DNA from: Pseudobacteriovorax antillogorgiicola | Lineage (GTDB): Bacteria; Bdellovibrionota_B; Oligoflexia; Oligoflexales; Oligoflexaceae | DNA: 64,000 nt | Assembly (NCBI RefSeq): GCF_900177345.1 | Contig: NZ_FWZT01000014.1 | Coordinates: forward strand, 62,001 to 126,000 | Reading direction: 5' to 3' | Shown: piece after piece, positions 35,314 through 45,071 of the stretch | Position numbering within the stretch: position 1 is the first letter of the stretch | Layout: each line of letters begins with the position of its first letter | Made by a program: the position numbers and the translations under genes | Notes under the pieces: model-generated | Seen by the model: only the letters and a program-made list of their open reading frames with translations | The model's database searches: none | What the model was told of the DNA's origin: nothing

Positions 35314-36522
35314 ATGGCGAAGGGGCCAAATTTGAAGATCAAGCCTATGAAAAATGTAGATTTTTCTGATACCCAGGTGGCATTTGCTCACCTTGAGGAC
35401 AGTGAACTCCGCAAGGCGTTTCTGCTTTTCAAGATGTTAAGCTATCCTAGCCTGGTAAAGCTAGGGCCAATTCTTGCTGGTCTCTCCTTAAAGCTCCGGC
35501 TTCCCATTCGACGATTGGTTAAGAATACCATGTTTGGTCAGTTTTGTGGCGGTGAGGATATTGAAGAGTGCCGCTCCACGATTCAGAATCTTGCTCACTC
35601 AGGTATTGGAACAATACTAGACTTCGCTACCGAAGCTTGTCGCAATGAGGAAGACTTTGAGCGCGTGAAGCAAGAGGTCAAGCATACTATCGAATTGGCC
35701 CAAATGGAGCGCGATGTTCCCTTTGCAGTCTTCAAACCTACTGGCTTAGGTCGGATTAATTTGCTCGAAAAGCGTGACCGTAAGCTTGAACTCAGCGATG
35801 CTGAGAAAGAGGAGTTTAAGGTTGTTGCAAGGCGATTCGAAGAGATCTGCGAGTATGCCTTTCAACACAACGTTCGCGTCTTGGTTGATGCAGAAGAAAG
35901 CTGGATCCAAGACTCTGTAGACCAGCTTGTAAGAGATATGATGGTGAAGTTTAATAAAGAACGGCCCATCGTTTACAATACGATCCAACTCTATAGGAAG
36001 GATAGACTAGACTTTCTAAAATCTTGCTACGGCGATGCATCTGCCTATGGTTATCATCTGGGAGTGAAGCTTGTCCGAGGTGCCTATCTTGAGAAAGAAG
36101 CTAGTCATGCCAAGGATCTTCGCGTTGCAAATCCGATTCATGCAAGTAAAGAGGCGACTGATCAGGATTACAATCTTGCTATTAGATTTTGTATTGAAAA
36201 TATCCAAATTATTTCTCTCGTTGCTGGCACTCATAATGAAAAGTCAACCAAGCTACTCATGTCTCTCATGCACGAGTTTGGGGTTGCCAATCATGACCCC
36301 CGAGTATACTACGCCCAGCTTTTGGGAATGAGTGATAATCTTAGCTATCAATTGGCAAAGAACGGTTATAACGTTTGTAAATATGTGCCTTATGGTCGTT
36401 TAGAAGAGCTACTACCTTATCTATCCCGTCGAGCTGAAGAAAACAGTTCGATTCAAGGACAGTCGGGGCGAGAACTTAGTCTTATTCAGCAGGAGCTAAA
36501 CCGTAGATCTGTACAGTCTTAG
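35314..36522 (+). CDS. Proline dehydrogenase
   Basis: FAD-dependent oxidation of proline to pyrroline-5-carboxylate. A monofunctional enzyme of 402 residues rather than a PutA fusion. Visible family features: KLVRGAYLEKE near residue 250, the barrel strand LVAGTHNEKS, and the C-terminal VPYGRLEELLPYLSRRAEEN, whose paired Arg residues bind the proline carboxylate. The first 100 residues are a helical extension as in the eukaryotic/deltaproteobacterial form. ATG 35314 follows TGGGGGGAA. No P5C dehydrogenase is visible nearby. Monocistronic: a terminator lies before it and a long gap after it. Confidence 0.9.
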   Translation: MAKGPNLKIKPMKNVDFSDTQVAFAHLEDSELRKAFLLFKMLSYPSLVKLGPILAGLSLKLRLPIRRLVKNTMFGQFCGGEDIEECRSTIQNLAHSGIGTILDFATEACRNEEDFERVKQEVKHTIELAQMERDVPFAVFKPTGLGRINLLEKRDRKLELSDAEKEEFKVVARRFEEICEYAFQHNVRVLVDAEESWIQDSVDQLVRDMMVKFNKERPIVYNTIQLYRKDRLDFLKSCYGDASAYGYHLGVKLVRGAYLEKEASHAKDLRVANPIHASKEATDQDYNLAIRFCIENIQIISLVAGTHNEKSTKLLMSLMHEFGVANHDPRVYYAQLLGMSDNLSYQLAKNGYNVCKYVPYGRLEELLPYLSRRAEENSSIQGQSGRELSLIQQELNRRSVQS

Positions 36523-36878
36523 TTTGGCTTTCAAGGGTGCTTTGCAAGCTCTTAAGCACCTGAGCTACCTACCTTGGTTCCAACTCTTTTCTATAGTCTC
36601 ATCCACTTGTCAATCAGGTTCCCAAGCACTTCATTGAGTGACGCTGGGCAGCAAATGCACTGTTGTGACCAAAGCTAAGTGATAGACTTTGAGCAGCATG
36701 AAATCAGATCTCTTTCGATAGCGTAAAAAAGTAAGCTATTTTATTGAAGTCTGAATCTCTCAAAAGAAACCAATTATAACAGTGTTTTAGTTCTAAGTCC
36801 CGAGGATCGCTTATCCAAGCCTGTGGGTCGAACCGACGACTCAATAGGAAGGTGTGATTCAGTATTAGAGGAAAGAAT
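36523..36878. other. Intergenic region before the Glt-like operon
   Basis: About 355 bases. A weak dyad GGTGCTT (36536-36542) / AAGCACC (36554-36560) follows the proline dehydrogenase gene without a T-run. The rest should hold the promoter of the envelope operon, but I cannot single out a convincing one. Confidence 0.35.
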
Positions 36879-37574
36879 ATGAAACTCGTAAGCAAATTGC
36901 TTGGCTCCTTTACCATTCTCCTAGGTGGATGGCTTGTCTCTCCCCAGCCCTTAATGGCTCTCGATCTCAAGCCAGACGAAATTCGTGGGGAAAAGGTCAC
37001 CAATCCCGTGAGTATTCTTCAGAATCGATATTTTTTGAAGTCTTTTCGTCCTGAAGTTGGTTTTTCGGCAGGATCCTTTGTGAACGAAGCGTATACCGAC
37101 ACCATTCTATGGGGGTATCGAACCTCGATGTTCATCAATGAGTGGCTTGGCTTCGAACTCCAAGCGATTCAAACCAGCGTTTCAGATTCCGATGATCGCA
37201 AGGCCTTGAACCAGCTAAAGTATCAGAAAATCGGTACCACAGATGTCGTCAGCCCTGATCCGGAAATCAACAGGATTCATGGTAGTCAAGATGTTAATGT
37301 GATTGTGGCGCCATTCTACGGCAAGCTCAACTTGATCGACTCAGTTATCATATATTCCGACCTATACATGGCAGCAGGAGTTTCAAAAGTTGATACTGAT
37401 CAGGGAGAGCTTAATAGCTTCTCGTGGGCTGCTGGACAAAGATTTTATTGGAAGAAAAGTATCTCATTCCGCTTCGAAGTTCGGGATCGCATCTATCAGG
37501 AAACTCGCTCAGACGAAGACTATACGCGACACGCCTACAGTATCGATTTAGGAATGAGCTACTTTCTTTTTTAG
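36879..37574 (+). CDS. Outer-membrane beta-barrel protein, GltA/GltB-like
   Basis: Signal peptide (MKLVSKLLGSFTILLGGWLV, cleavage near LMALD) and then alternating strands ending in an aromatic residue (MSYFLF), the hallmark of an outer-membrane barrel. Elements such as NRYFLKSFRPEVG near the N terminus and EVRDRIYQE near the C terminus recall the short barrel family found with Myxococcus and Bdellovibrio gliding genes (GltA, GltB). About 8 strands fit 205 mature residues. AGAGGAAAG precedes the ATG. First gene of a five-gene operon; the next start is nine bases beyond its stop. Barrel call is good; the Glt link rests on operon content. Confidence 0.75.
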   Translation: MKLVSKLLGSFTILLGGWLVSPQPLMALDLKPDEIRGEKVTNPVSILQNRYFLKSFRPEVGFSAGSFVNEAYTDTILWGYRTSMFINEWLGFELQAIQTSVSDSDDRKALNQLKYQKIGTTDVVSPDPEINRIHGSQDVNVIVAPFYGKLNLIDSVIIYSDLYMAAGVSKVDTDQGELNSFSWAAGQRFYWKKSISFRFEVRDRIYQETRSDEDYTRHAYSIDLGMSYFLF

Positions 37575-37583
37575 AGGTTACCT

Positions 37584-39158
37584 ATGTGTCTAAGGTTACT
37601 TTATATTCTGCTTGTCATTGGTCTTTCGGGGCTCAATACGAGTTCTGTGTTCGCCAAAAAAAAGCAGCGTCAGAATTCGTTTGATGACAAGGTTGAAGAT
37701 ACGATTCAAGCGTATCGTCGTGGCGAAAACTCAGGAAAGAAAACCTGGGTCCTATTGAATCGAATGGCAAAAAACTACAGTAAGATGTCACCTGCAGCGA
37801 TCAGTAGAGTGAAAGCGGTTCAAGCTCAGCTTCTCGCTAATAATGGCTATCCAATTTTGGCCTCCCTTTACTCATCAGAGAGCATCATTATCAGCAACAA
37901 GCCACTCGACAAGGTTAATACCACCACCTGGAAAATTCTCGCGAAAGCTAGTGAGGATGAGCCTATTGAATACGTACTGGATCGCCTTGCGCTGAAGTAC
38001 ATGGCAATGAACGAAAATCCTAGGTTCTTCGAAAACGATTGGAATTACTATGTTGCCTCTGCCCTTCTGAACAAAGATAAGGTGATGTTAGCTCGGGAAT
38101 ACTTTCGGAAACTTAAGATGCAGGATCGATTCTACCTTCCTGCGCAGTATCAGATTGCGATTATCAATATTGAACATGGGGCTTATACTGATGCCGAGGC
38201 TCGTTTGAAGGCGATTCTCAGCAGCGCATCACAGAAAGTATCTAGCTTGTCCGATGAAAAAAAGCAGACCATGATTAACTATGCTCACATGGCTCTGGCC
38301 AGAATGTATTATGAGCAAAAGAAGTTTATTCGCTCGGCTTATCACTATCGCAAAATTCCGAAGACATCACTTCTGTTTTACGACTCCTTGTTCGAGCAGT
38401 CTTGGGCACTGTTCATGTCCGGCCGACCCAAGCACGCGCTAGGTTCGCTATACGGCGCCCATTCCCCCTACTTTAGAAGTGTCTACAACCCAGAAAGTAA
38501 GATTCTAGAGTCTATGGTCTACTTTTGGATGTGTCGCTATGATGAAGCCCGCAATGCCCTTGCTGATTTTGCTGAGCAGCATGCAGAAGCGGTCGATGGC
38601 CTAAAGTCATTTCTTGAAAGGCAAAAGCTAACTCCTGAAACGACCTACCAAGTATTTGAAAATCTGATCAGTGATGTTTCAAGTGCTTCCCTAGGAATTT
38701 CAAGACAGGTTCTTAAGACGGCCGCAGAACGAGACGCGATGCTATTGATTCGTAATCAGTATGCTAGTGTTCTTGAAGAACTTAATCGAGTGAACACCAA
38801 GGGCGTTTTTGGAATGCAAAAAGGAACCTCTGTACTTACTGGTCGTTTAGAAGATCTGGCCTTAAATATTCGCAATGAGTTAGGCGGTATCTATTTGAAA
38901 GAACTTCGCTATCTCGATGAGCACTTTGCTGAACTTTATACACAAGCCCAGTTCCTATATTTGGAGCTGCTTATGGGGCAAAAAGAACACCTACTTGGTC
39001 GTGAGTTACATGCGGACAATAAGGTCCGTAATGTGGCCGATATTCGAAAGATGAAAACCTGGAGTGAAAAGACCCAGTCTTGGATGGATGATAAGTTTGA
39101 GTACTGGTGGGACGAAGTAGGTTATCAAATCATCGATGTCGATCCTTTATGTAATTGA
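37584..39158 (+). CDS. Exported TPR protein, GltC-like
   Basis: 524 residues with a cleavable signal (LLYILLVIGLSGLN, cleavage near VFAKK) and helical repeats throughout (VASALLNKDKVMLAREYFRKL, MALARMYYEQKKFIRSAYHY as separate units). No lipobox Cys at the cleavage site, so it is periplasmic. The C terminus, with FEYWWDEVGYQIIDVDPLC, is a distinctive conserved end of this family rather than a TPR. In Myxococcus the periplasmic TPR protein GltC works beside the barrels GltA/B; the same neighbourhood here supports this name, with moderate confidence. AGAGG precedes ATG 37584. Confidence 0.65.
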   Translation: MCLRLLYILLVIGLSGLNTSSVFAKKKQRQNSFDDKVEDTIQAYRRGENSGKKTWVLLNRMAKNYSKMSPAAISRVKAVQAQLLANNGYPILASLYSSESIIISNKPLDKVNTTTWKILAKASEDEPIEYVLDRLALKYMAMNENPRFFENDWNYYVASALLNKDKVMLAREYFRKLKMQDRFYLPAQYQIAIINIEHGAYTDAEARLKAILSSASQKVSSLSDEKKQTMINYAHMALARMYYEQKKFIRSAYHYRKIPKTSLLFYDSLFEQSWALFMSGRPKHALGSLYGAHSPYFRSVYNPESKILESMVYFWMCRYDEARNALADFAEQHAEAVDGLKSFLERQKLTPETTYQVFENLISDVSSASLGISRQVLKTAAERDAMLLIRNQYASVLEELNRVNTKGVFGMQKGTSVLTGRLEDLALNIRNELGGIYLKELRYLDEHFAELYTQAQFLYLELLMGQKEHLLGRELHADNKVRNVADIRKMKTWSEKTQSWMDDKFEYWWDEVGYQIIDVDPLCN

Positions 39159-39176
39159 GGAAGGAATCAAAAGTAA

Positions 39177-42100
39177 ATGTTGTTGCTCAAAAGAAAATCA
39201 ATTGTTTTCCTTATCGCACTCCTGACTTGCACTCCTGTTCTTCATGGGAAAACTAACAAAAAGAATCGGAAGGCTCCTGATGCTGAGCAGTTAGATAAAT
39301 ACTTAGCGACGGGCAATACTAAGAACGCCGCTGATGAGGCGTTGCAAAAAGCTGATGACTTGCGGCTTAAAACTATCGAATCCATCAAGAATTTGACAAA
39401 GGCCAAGATGAGAGATGAGCAGAAATTTGAGCTTTTCTTGCGCCTTGGCGAACTCTATTCAGAGCGTCACGACTACATCCGCGAGTTAGAGATCCGGGAG
39501 TACGAGCGTAAACATGACCGATGGATGAAGACTAAAAAGGGCCGAGAGCCCAAGCTTACCTACAAACGATCAAAAGCTATGCTCTATAAGGCGGTTGAAG
39601 CTTTCAGAAAATTGATCGCTGACTATCCACGCCACCCACGCAGTGATGCTGCCATGTTTTCATTAGCGAAAACACTCCTGCGACTTGAAAACGATAATTC
39701 GATGCTCTTCTTTAAGCAGTTGATTCAAAAATACCCTAACTCACAGTATCTTCCAGAAGCCTATCTTGCATTAGGGGAACACTACTTTTACAAGCAGAAT
39801 TTCAACCTTGCACAAAAATACTATCAGTCAGTACTGAAGTACAAAAATTCTAGGGTTTATACCTATGGTGTTTATAAGCTTGGTTGGACGTTTTTCAATC
39901 AATCAACAGGAATGGATAACAAGAGAAAAGCTGTTGATAAAGCGATTGCTGCTTTTATGCTTGTTGTAAAGCTCTCAGAGAGAGATAAGGGGAAAGTAGG
40001 GGGCTTTGATCTCAAGCAAGAGGCTATCAACGATCTCATTATGGTATTCGCAGAGAACCAAAGGACCAATCAGGCATTAAATTACTTTAAGAAAATTGGT
40101 GAGAACAAAGCATTTTACGACATGCTGGAGCGTATGGGAAATCTTTATGTTGAAAATGGCGAGGCAGACAAAGCCATCAAGATTTTTAATCGACTTCTAC
40201 GGGAGGCTCCAACACGTGAACGGAATCCTGAGATCTATCTTACCTTGGTCGCCATACACGATAGCCGTGGCAATCTAAAAGACGTTGTTAGAAATCTTGA
40301 AGCTATGGAGAACCTTTATGTTAAGGATAGTGTTTGGACTAGAGCAAACCAACAAGATAAGGAAGCTGTTAAGAAAGCAGAAGAGAAGACTAAAAAGAAC
40401 ATTCATCGATACGGGACGCTCTATCACAATAAAGGTATGAAAGGCGATAAAAAGCCATATCTAATCGCAGCTCTGGCACTTTACAATCTCTATCTAAATA
40501 GTTTTCCGAAGGCTGATGAAGCCTACGAACTACGCTATTATCTGGCAGAAATTCACTTTCACTTTGGCAACTTTGATAAGGCTGCCGATGAATATTACAT
40601 AGTATCTCAAGAAGATGGTAAGTATAGACATAAATCAGCCGTGTCTGCAGTTGCGGCAATGAAGAAGATTGATGATAAGCAGAAATATGCAAAGCTACCA
40701 CCTCTAGGCCAAGTGAATAAGCCAATGGGAGTTCCCAAGGTAAAAGTAAAGTACATCAAGATGCTCGACAACTTCGTGAAACTCCTTCCGGGGGATAAAC
40801 AAGGTCACCCGATGAGATATACTGCTGCCTTCACACTATTTGAATATGGTCATTACAAGGACTCACTCGGTCGCTTTGAATCGATTGTCAAAGATATACC
40901 TAAAACGAAACAAGGGAAGTCCTCTGTTAAGATGATCTTAGGATACTATACAGAGAAGAAGCAGTGGGATGAACTGATTGCAGTTTGTCGAGAGTTTCTG
41001 GCAAATAAAAATATTATCAATTCCAAGTTGCGGATTGATTTACAGCGAACTCTTCGTGATAGCCTCTTTGGGCAGGCCGTGCGCTATAGCAAGCAGAGAA
41101 AGTTCTCAGACTCGGCGAAAGCCTTTGTGGCTTATCAAGAGGAATTTCCTAAAGCAAAAAATGCCGATGATGCGCTATATAACGCAACACTCAATTACTA
41201 CAAAGATGGTAAGGTAGAGGATGCCATCAGTAAGGGTAAGAAGCTTCTACAGGCCTATCCGCGATCGAAGCATGTGAAAACTACAGTCTTGGATATTGCT
41301 CAGTCCCATGAAGCCTTAGCCGATTTTAAAGATGCAGCGATATACTTCGAGAAGTTTGCTAAGTCTTATCCAAAAGACAAAGAGTCAAGAGTGACACTTT
41401 ATAATGCAGCTACATTGAATAAAGGTTTAAAACAGAATCAAGAAGCTATAAGCCTTTACAAACGATACATTAAGTTTTATCCCAAGGATAAGTTAGCCCG
41501 GGATGCTCTCTACGAAATAGCGGATCTCTACGAAAAAGAGAAAAATTACAATCAAGCAGTTCGTTATTTTCAGAAACATGCATGGCAGCATGATGTAAAT
41601 TCAGAGACCTACGTTCATTCCATGGCACGGTCAGCAGAGATTCAATACAACCATGGCAATCGGCCTGGCGGTATGAAGCTCTTTGCAAAACTGTACGATA
41701 AGCTGATACAAAAAGACTCACCACCGGCATTTGATGCTAGGCGAATCATAGCCCGAGCAATGTTCAATGATCTCAATCGGGATTTTACAAAATTCCAGGC
41801 TATGGGAATTAGCAGCGCGAAGAAAATAGAAAGGGATGTAAAGTTCAAGCAGAATCGTTTGAAATCGATTGTGTCCCAGTATCAGAAAGTTATTGATCTA
41901 GCCAGCGGTGAATACACTGTAGCATCCCTGTATCGAGTTGCAGAGATGCATGAAAATTTCGCAGATGAGCTGTTGTCGGCACCAGCACCCAAAGGGGCCA
42001 GCCAACTCGAAATTGACCAGTATCGATCCTCCATCGAAAAAGTCGCATTTCCCTTGAAAGAGGAAGCCGAGAAATACTATGAGATGTCTTATGTTAGGTC

Positions 42101-42263
42101 GAAAGAAGTTCAGACATTTACAAACTGGACTCGTCTTGCCCGAGCAAAGATGTCCATCATCAACGAAGAAAAGTACCCCTTAGTTAACGAGCGAAACGTC
42201 GAAGCAAGCTATCTGTCCCACCAGCTTCTCTGGCAAGAAGAAGTGGCTCAGTTAGGAAATTAG
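39177..42263 (+). CDS. Large exported TPR protein, GltD (AgnA)-like
   Basis: 1028 residues, the longest gene in the window. A signal peptide (residues about 8-24, FLIALLTCTPVLHG) is followed by an acidic/basic region and more than a dozen TPR or TPR-like units, for example AYLALGEHYFYKQNFNLAQK and DALYEIADLYEKEKNYNQAVRY (each a separate unit). It is rich in Lys and Tyr. The pattern LGELYSERHDY... with repeated Y-P spaced units matches the large periplasmic TPR protein of the Glt cluster. It would be a long solenoid that links envelope layers. AGGAAGG precedes the ATG, 18 bases after the previous stop. Confidence 0.65.
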   Translation: MLLLKRKSIVFLIALLTCTPVLHGKTNKKNRKAPDAEQLDKYLATGNTKNAADEALQKADDLRLKTIESIKNLTKAKMRDEQKFELFLRLGELYSERHDYIRELEIREYERKHDRWMKTKKGREPKLTYKRSKAMLYKAVEAFRKLIADYPRHPRSDAAMFSLAKTLLRLENDNSMLFFKQLIQKYPNSQYLPEAYLALGEHYFYKQNFNLAQKYYQSVLKYKNSRVYTYGVYKLGWTFFNQSTGMDNKRKAVDKAIAAFMLVVKLSERDKGKVGGFDLKQEAINDLIMVFAENQRTNQALNYFKKIGENKAFYDMLERMGNLYVENGEADKAIKIFNRLLREAPTRERNPEIYLTLVAIHDSRGNLKDVVRNLEAMENLYVKDSVWTRANQQDKEAVKKAEEKTKKNIHRYGTLYHNKGMKGDKKPYLIAALALYNLYLNSFPKADEAYELRYYLAEIHFHFGNFDKAADEYYIVSQEDGKYRHKSAVSAVAAMKKIDDKQKYAKLPPLGQVNKPMGVPKVKVKYIKMLDNFVKLLPGDKQGHPMRYTAAFTLFEYGHYKDSLGRFESIVKDIPKTKQGKSSVKMILGYYTEKKQWDELIAVCREFLANKNIINSKLRIDLQRTLRDSLFGQAVRYSKQRKFSDSAKAFVAYQEEFPKAKNADDALYNATLNYYKDGKVEDAISKGKKLLQAYPRSKHVKTTVLDIAQSHEALADFKDAAIYFEKFAKSYPKDKESRVTLYNAATLNKGLKQNQEAISLYKRYIKFYPKDKLARDALYEIADLYEKEKNYNQAVRYFQKHAWQHDVNSETYVHSMARSAEIQYNHGNRPGGMKLFAKLYDKLIQKDSPPAFDARRIIARAMFNDLNRDFTKFQAMGISSAKKIERDVKFKQNRLKSIVSQYQKVIDLASGEYTVASLYRVAEMHENFADELLSAPAPKGASQLEIDQYRSSIEKVAFPLKEEAEKYYEMSYVRSKEVQTFTNWTRLARAKMSIINEEKYPLVNERNVEASYLSHQLLWQEEVAQLGN

Positions 42264-42273
42264 GGAGGGTGTA

Positions 42274-43449
42274 ATGAAGTTATTGAAGTCCATATGCATA
42301 CTTGGCTTGGGAGTGCTGGCCTCCTCCTGTCAAACGACGAGCTATATTGCGAATGTCGATAAGTCTCGCAAGCAGGTAGAGGTTCAAAGTCAATCAGATG
42401 ATGGCAGTGCGGTCTATGCTCTCCATAAGAACGGAATTCTGAATGATGTTCGTTCAAATCTAAAAACAAGTCTCAAAGAGAATATTAAGGATGTGAAGTC
42501 CTTACTCAATTTGTCACAAGTCTATCTTGCCCAAGGTAACTACAAAAAAGCTGAAGACTTCTGTCGCCGAGCACTTCGAAGAGATTTGAAGAACCAAGAT
42601 GCGAAGCTCATCCTGGCTCAAATCTACTATCGCAGAGGCTACACGGATATGACTGAAATTATCCTCAATAGCATGGGCCGGGCTGCAGAAAAGAATAGTA
42701 CAGCCTTGAATCTGAAGGCTTTGGTGGCTCTCAAAAACGATCGGCCAGCCTACGCCATGAACTTTTTCAAGCAATCGCTTAAATACAATCCAGGAGATAT
42801 TGCAACTAGAATGAATCTAGGTGTGCTCTATGTTTACTACAGGCAGGTGGATGCGGCCTCAGTACAGTTTGAGAGAGTCCTAAAGTCAATGCCTGATCAT
42901 GTTGATGCCAAACTTCATCTAGGAATCATAAAGGCATCACGGGGGCAGTACGAACAAGCTTCAGACTTATACAAAGATGTACTGGATGTTGATCCTGGCA
43001 ATGCTTTAGCCACATACAACCTTGCTGTTTTAGCGGAAAAGCAAAAGGACTATGATGATTCACTTTCACATTTGAAGAGCTACCTTTCCTCGAACTATGC
43101 CAAGCGCCAAGACAACAAGGAAGTATTTGCTATGATCGAGAGACTCCGAGCTAAAAAAGATATGATGGGAGAAACAGTGTCAGACTCTGAGATCCAAGAA
43201 ATGAGTGCTCAGTTGGATCAACCTATGACGAAAAACGCGGCCTTGTCGGAAGATGAAGATGTCCTAAAAGAAGTAGAGAGACCTAAAGCAAAGAGGCCTG
43301 CTATCCAGAAGGAGGCCAATCCTCCATCTCAAGCCTCAAGGCCAAAAGTTAACGCTACCCCCAAACAAGAGAAGAAAAAAGAAGAACCGAAGCCTCCCGC
43401 ATATAGTGGAGACGATATTGAATCACTTGAAAAGGCGTTAATAGAATGA
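42274..43449 (+). CDS. TPR lipoprotein, GltE (AglT)-like
   Basis: A type II signal with lipobox ASSC (Cys19) marks an outer-membrane lipoprotein. Residues about 65-285 form six or more canonical TPRs (LLNLSQVYLAQGNYKKAEDF, AKLILAQIYYRRGYTDM, ATYNLAVLAEKQKDYDDS). The last 100 residues are low-complexity and rich in Lys, Pro and Glu. AglT/GltE of Myxococcus is a TPR lipoprotein of similar size and is required for gliding; order and architecture agree. AGGGAGGG precedes the ATG. Its stop overlaps the start of the next gene (ATGA). Confidence 0.68.
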   Translation: MKLLKSICILGLGVLASSCQTTSYIANVDKSRKQVEVQSQSDDGSAVYALHKNGILNDVRSNLKTSLKENIKDVKSLLNLSQVYLAQGNYKKAEDFCRRALRRDLKNQDAKLILAQIYYRRGYTDMTEIILNSMGRAAEKNSTALNLKALVALKNDRPAYAMNFFKQSLKYNPGDIATRMNLGVLYVYYRQVDAASVQFERVLKSMPDHVDAKLHLGIIKASRGQYEQASDLYKDVLDVDPGNALATYNLAVLAEKQKDYDDSLSHLKSYLSSNYAKRQDNKEVFAMIERLRAKKDMMGETVSDSEIQEMSAQLDQPMTKNAALSEDEDVLKEVERPKAKRPAIQKEANPPSQASRPKVNATPKQEKKKEEPKPPAYSGDDIESLEKALIE

Positions 43450-43706
43450 AACAAACTCTGATATTACTTAGCATCTTCTTCGCGGCAGAAGGCCTTGCCC
43501 AAGACAAAGAAGATCAAAAGATCGAAAAGTTTGTCACCGAGATGGACTTTGACTCAGCGTCCATCGATGGCAAGATGAAGGCGCCCTCTGGGTTTTTTCT
43601 TCAAGGCCGTAATAAGCAAAGCCTTCAATCGATGGTGCAACTGCGCTCCAATTTTCGTGATCGACTGAGAAACTCAAAGGCGGCTGTGAAAGCTATTGTT
43701 AAGTAA
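43446..43706 (+). CDS. Short exported protein, possibly CglF/GltF-like
   Basis: 86 residues: a signal peptide (MKQTLILLSIFFAAEGLAQ) and a compact mature part with DGKMKAPSGFFLQGR...LRSNFRDRL. The pattern Pro-Ser-Gly, aromatic, Arg, then a Leu-Arg-x-Asn-Phe helix recalls short exported gliding proteins such as CglF, but this is a by-eye match of a small protein. Translation is coupled to the TPR lipoprotein gene through an ATGA overlap. It ends the operon and its stop overlaps the convergent hutF gene by eight bases. Confidence 0.6.
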   Translation: MKQTLILLSIFFAAEGLAQDKEDQKIEKFVTEMDFDSASIDGKMKAPSGFFLQGRNKQSLQSMVQLRSNFRDRLRNSKAAVKAIVK

Positions 43707-45069
43707 AATGAGTCTGAATGCGTGCCATTGTTTCACGATACTGTTGGCGTATAGAATCCTGCTTCTTGTGCATACCACTCTCTACGAGTACTTGGCCGTT
43801 CATGACGACTCGCTTGATCATTCTTGAATCATGACCAAAAATTATCGCCGATAGCAGGTCATCATCGGGTTTGCCCACGAGTACAGGATGACTAGCATCT
43901 AGAACGATGCCGTTGAAGCGTTGGCCAATTTCGAACTGACCCTGAATCGAGCCTGCGATTTCAGAACCTTCGAGTGCCCTATCAAATAGCAACTTACCAC
44001 TATTTTGATGCTGATCGAAGAGAAGCGGATTTCGAAGCTCTTTAGTAAGGCGGAGGTGATAGTCAACGGACTCAAGCTCTCGGAAAGGAGATACTTGAAT
44101 ATGGGAATCGGAACCGATAGCCCATTGCCCCTCTGAGCTGATGAAAGAATCTAGCGGAAAAATTCCATCACCAAGATTGGCCTCAGTTGTGGGACAAATC
44201 ACAACACAATGAGATGAGAGGGCAAGCTCACGGGTTTCCTCTCTTGTGAGGTGGGTTGCGTGCACGAGACTCAACTTTTCATTTGACGTATGCTCTAGCA
44301 GCCATTCCACTGGCCTCTTCCCAACTAAGCTTTGAAACTCGTTCACTTCTACCATTTGTTCAGCAATGTGTAAGTGTCGAGGTCCTTGGCAGTGGGGAGC
44401 GCCGGTTAAGATACTCAGTATATCCTCAGGTAGTGCCGCTCTCACCGAATGAACACCTTGTCCGAGGCTGACACCTTGAGGAAGGTCACGGTTTAATTGA
44501 TCCAGTAAGTCATGGTAAGACTCTACGGAATCAAAATAGAACCGACGTTGAGACTGCGATACAGGCTTTCCTAGGCCCCCTTGATTGTAATAAACTGGCA
44601 CTAGGATCAAATCAATTCCAACATCTGTAGCTGCTTCTGCAAGGCAAAGCCCTAGCTCATGTTTTCGTTGATATGAATTGCCATCAGCTTGGTGGTGAAC
44701 ATAATGAAACTCTACAACCGAGGTGTAGCCGGCTTCGAGCATAGCACTAAAGACGGCACGCCCTATAGCAGTTACGGATTCAGGGTCTAGGGCATTAGCG
44801 AGTCGGTACATGGAGTCGCGCCATGCCCAAAAGTTATCATTGCTTTTTCCAGGAATTGATTTTTCAGCTAGTCCAGCCATAGCATATTGGAAACTATGGG
44901 AATGAGCATTACAGATACCCGGAATCATATAGCCTAGCCACTCTTCATCAACGACGCTTGAACTTTTCTTGTCGAAGGATGTGATGACGCCCTTAGAATC
45001 TAGTGTGACTGTGGGATGATTGTACCATTGACCCTGCCAGTAGAGTTTTTCTATACGGATCTTAGTCAT
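43699..45069 (-). CDS. hutF: Formimidoylglutamate deiminase
   Basis: Zinc amidohydrolase that converts N-formimino-glutamate to N-formyl-glutamate plus ammonia in the two-step branch of histidine degradation. Metal ligands are visible: the HSH pair in GICNAHSHSFQ, a His in HLHIAEQ, a His in VHATHLT and the Asp in GSDSHIQVSP. AGLAEKSIPG is typical of HutF. GTG 45081 starts the longest frame; ATG 45069, two bases after the hutG stop, is preferred. Length of about 456 residues is normal. Operon with hutG. hutH, hutU and hutI are not in the window. Confidence 0.93.
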   Translation of the reverse strand: MTKIRIEKLYWQGQWYNHPTVTLDSKGVITSFDKKSSSVVDEEWLGYMIPGICNAHSHSFQYAMAGLAEKSIPGKSNDNFWAWRDSMYRLANALDPESVTAIGRAVFSAMLEAGYTSVVEFHYVHHQADGNSYQRKHELGLCLAEAATDVGIDLILVPVYYNQGGLGKPVSQSQRRFYFDSVESYHDLLDQLNRDLPQGVSLGQGVHSVRAALPEDILSILTGAPHCQGPRHLHIAEQMVEVNEFQSLVGKRPVEWLLEHTSNEKLSLVHATHLTREETRELALSSHCVVICPTTEANLGDGIFPLDSFISSEGQWAIGSDSHIQVSPFRELESVDYHLRLTKELRNPLLFDQHQNSGKLLFDRALEGSEIAGSIQGQFEIGQRFNGIVLDASHPVLVGKPDDDLLSAIIFGHDSRMIKRVVMNGQVLVESGMHKKQDSIRQQYRETMARIQTHFT

Positions 45070-45071
45070 GT

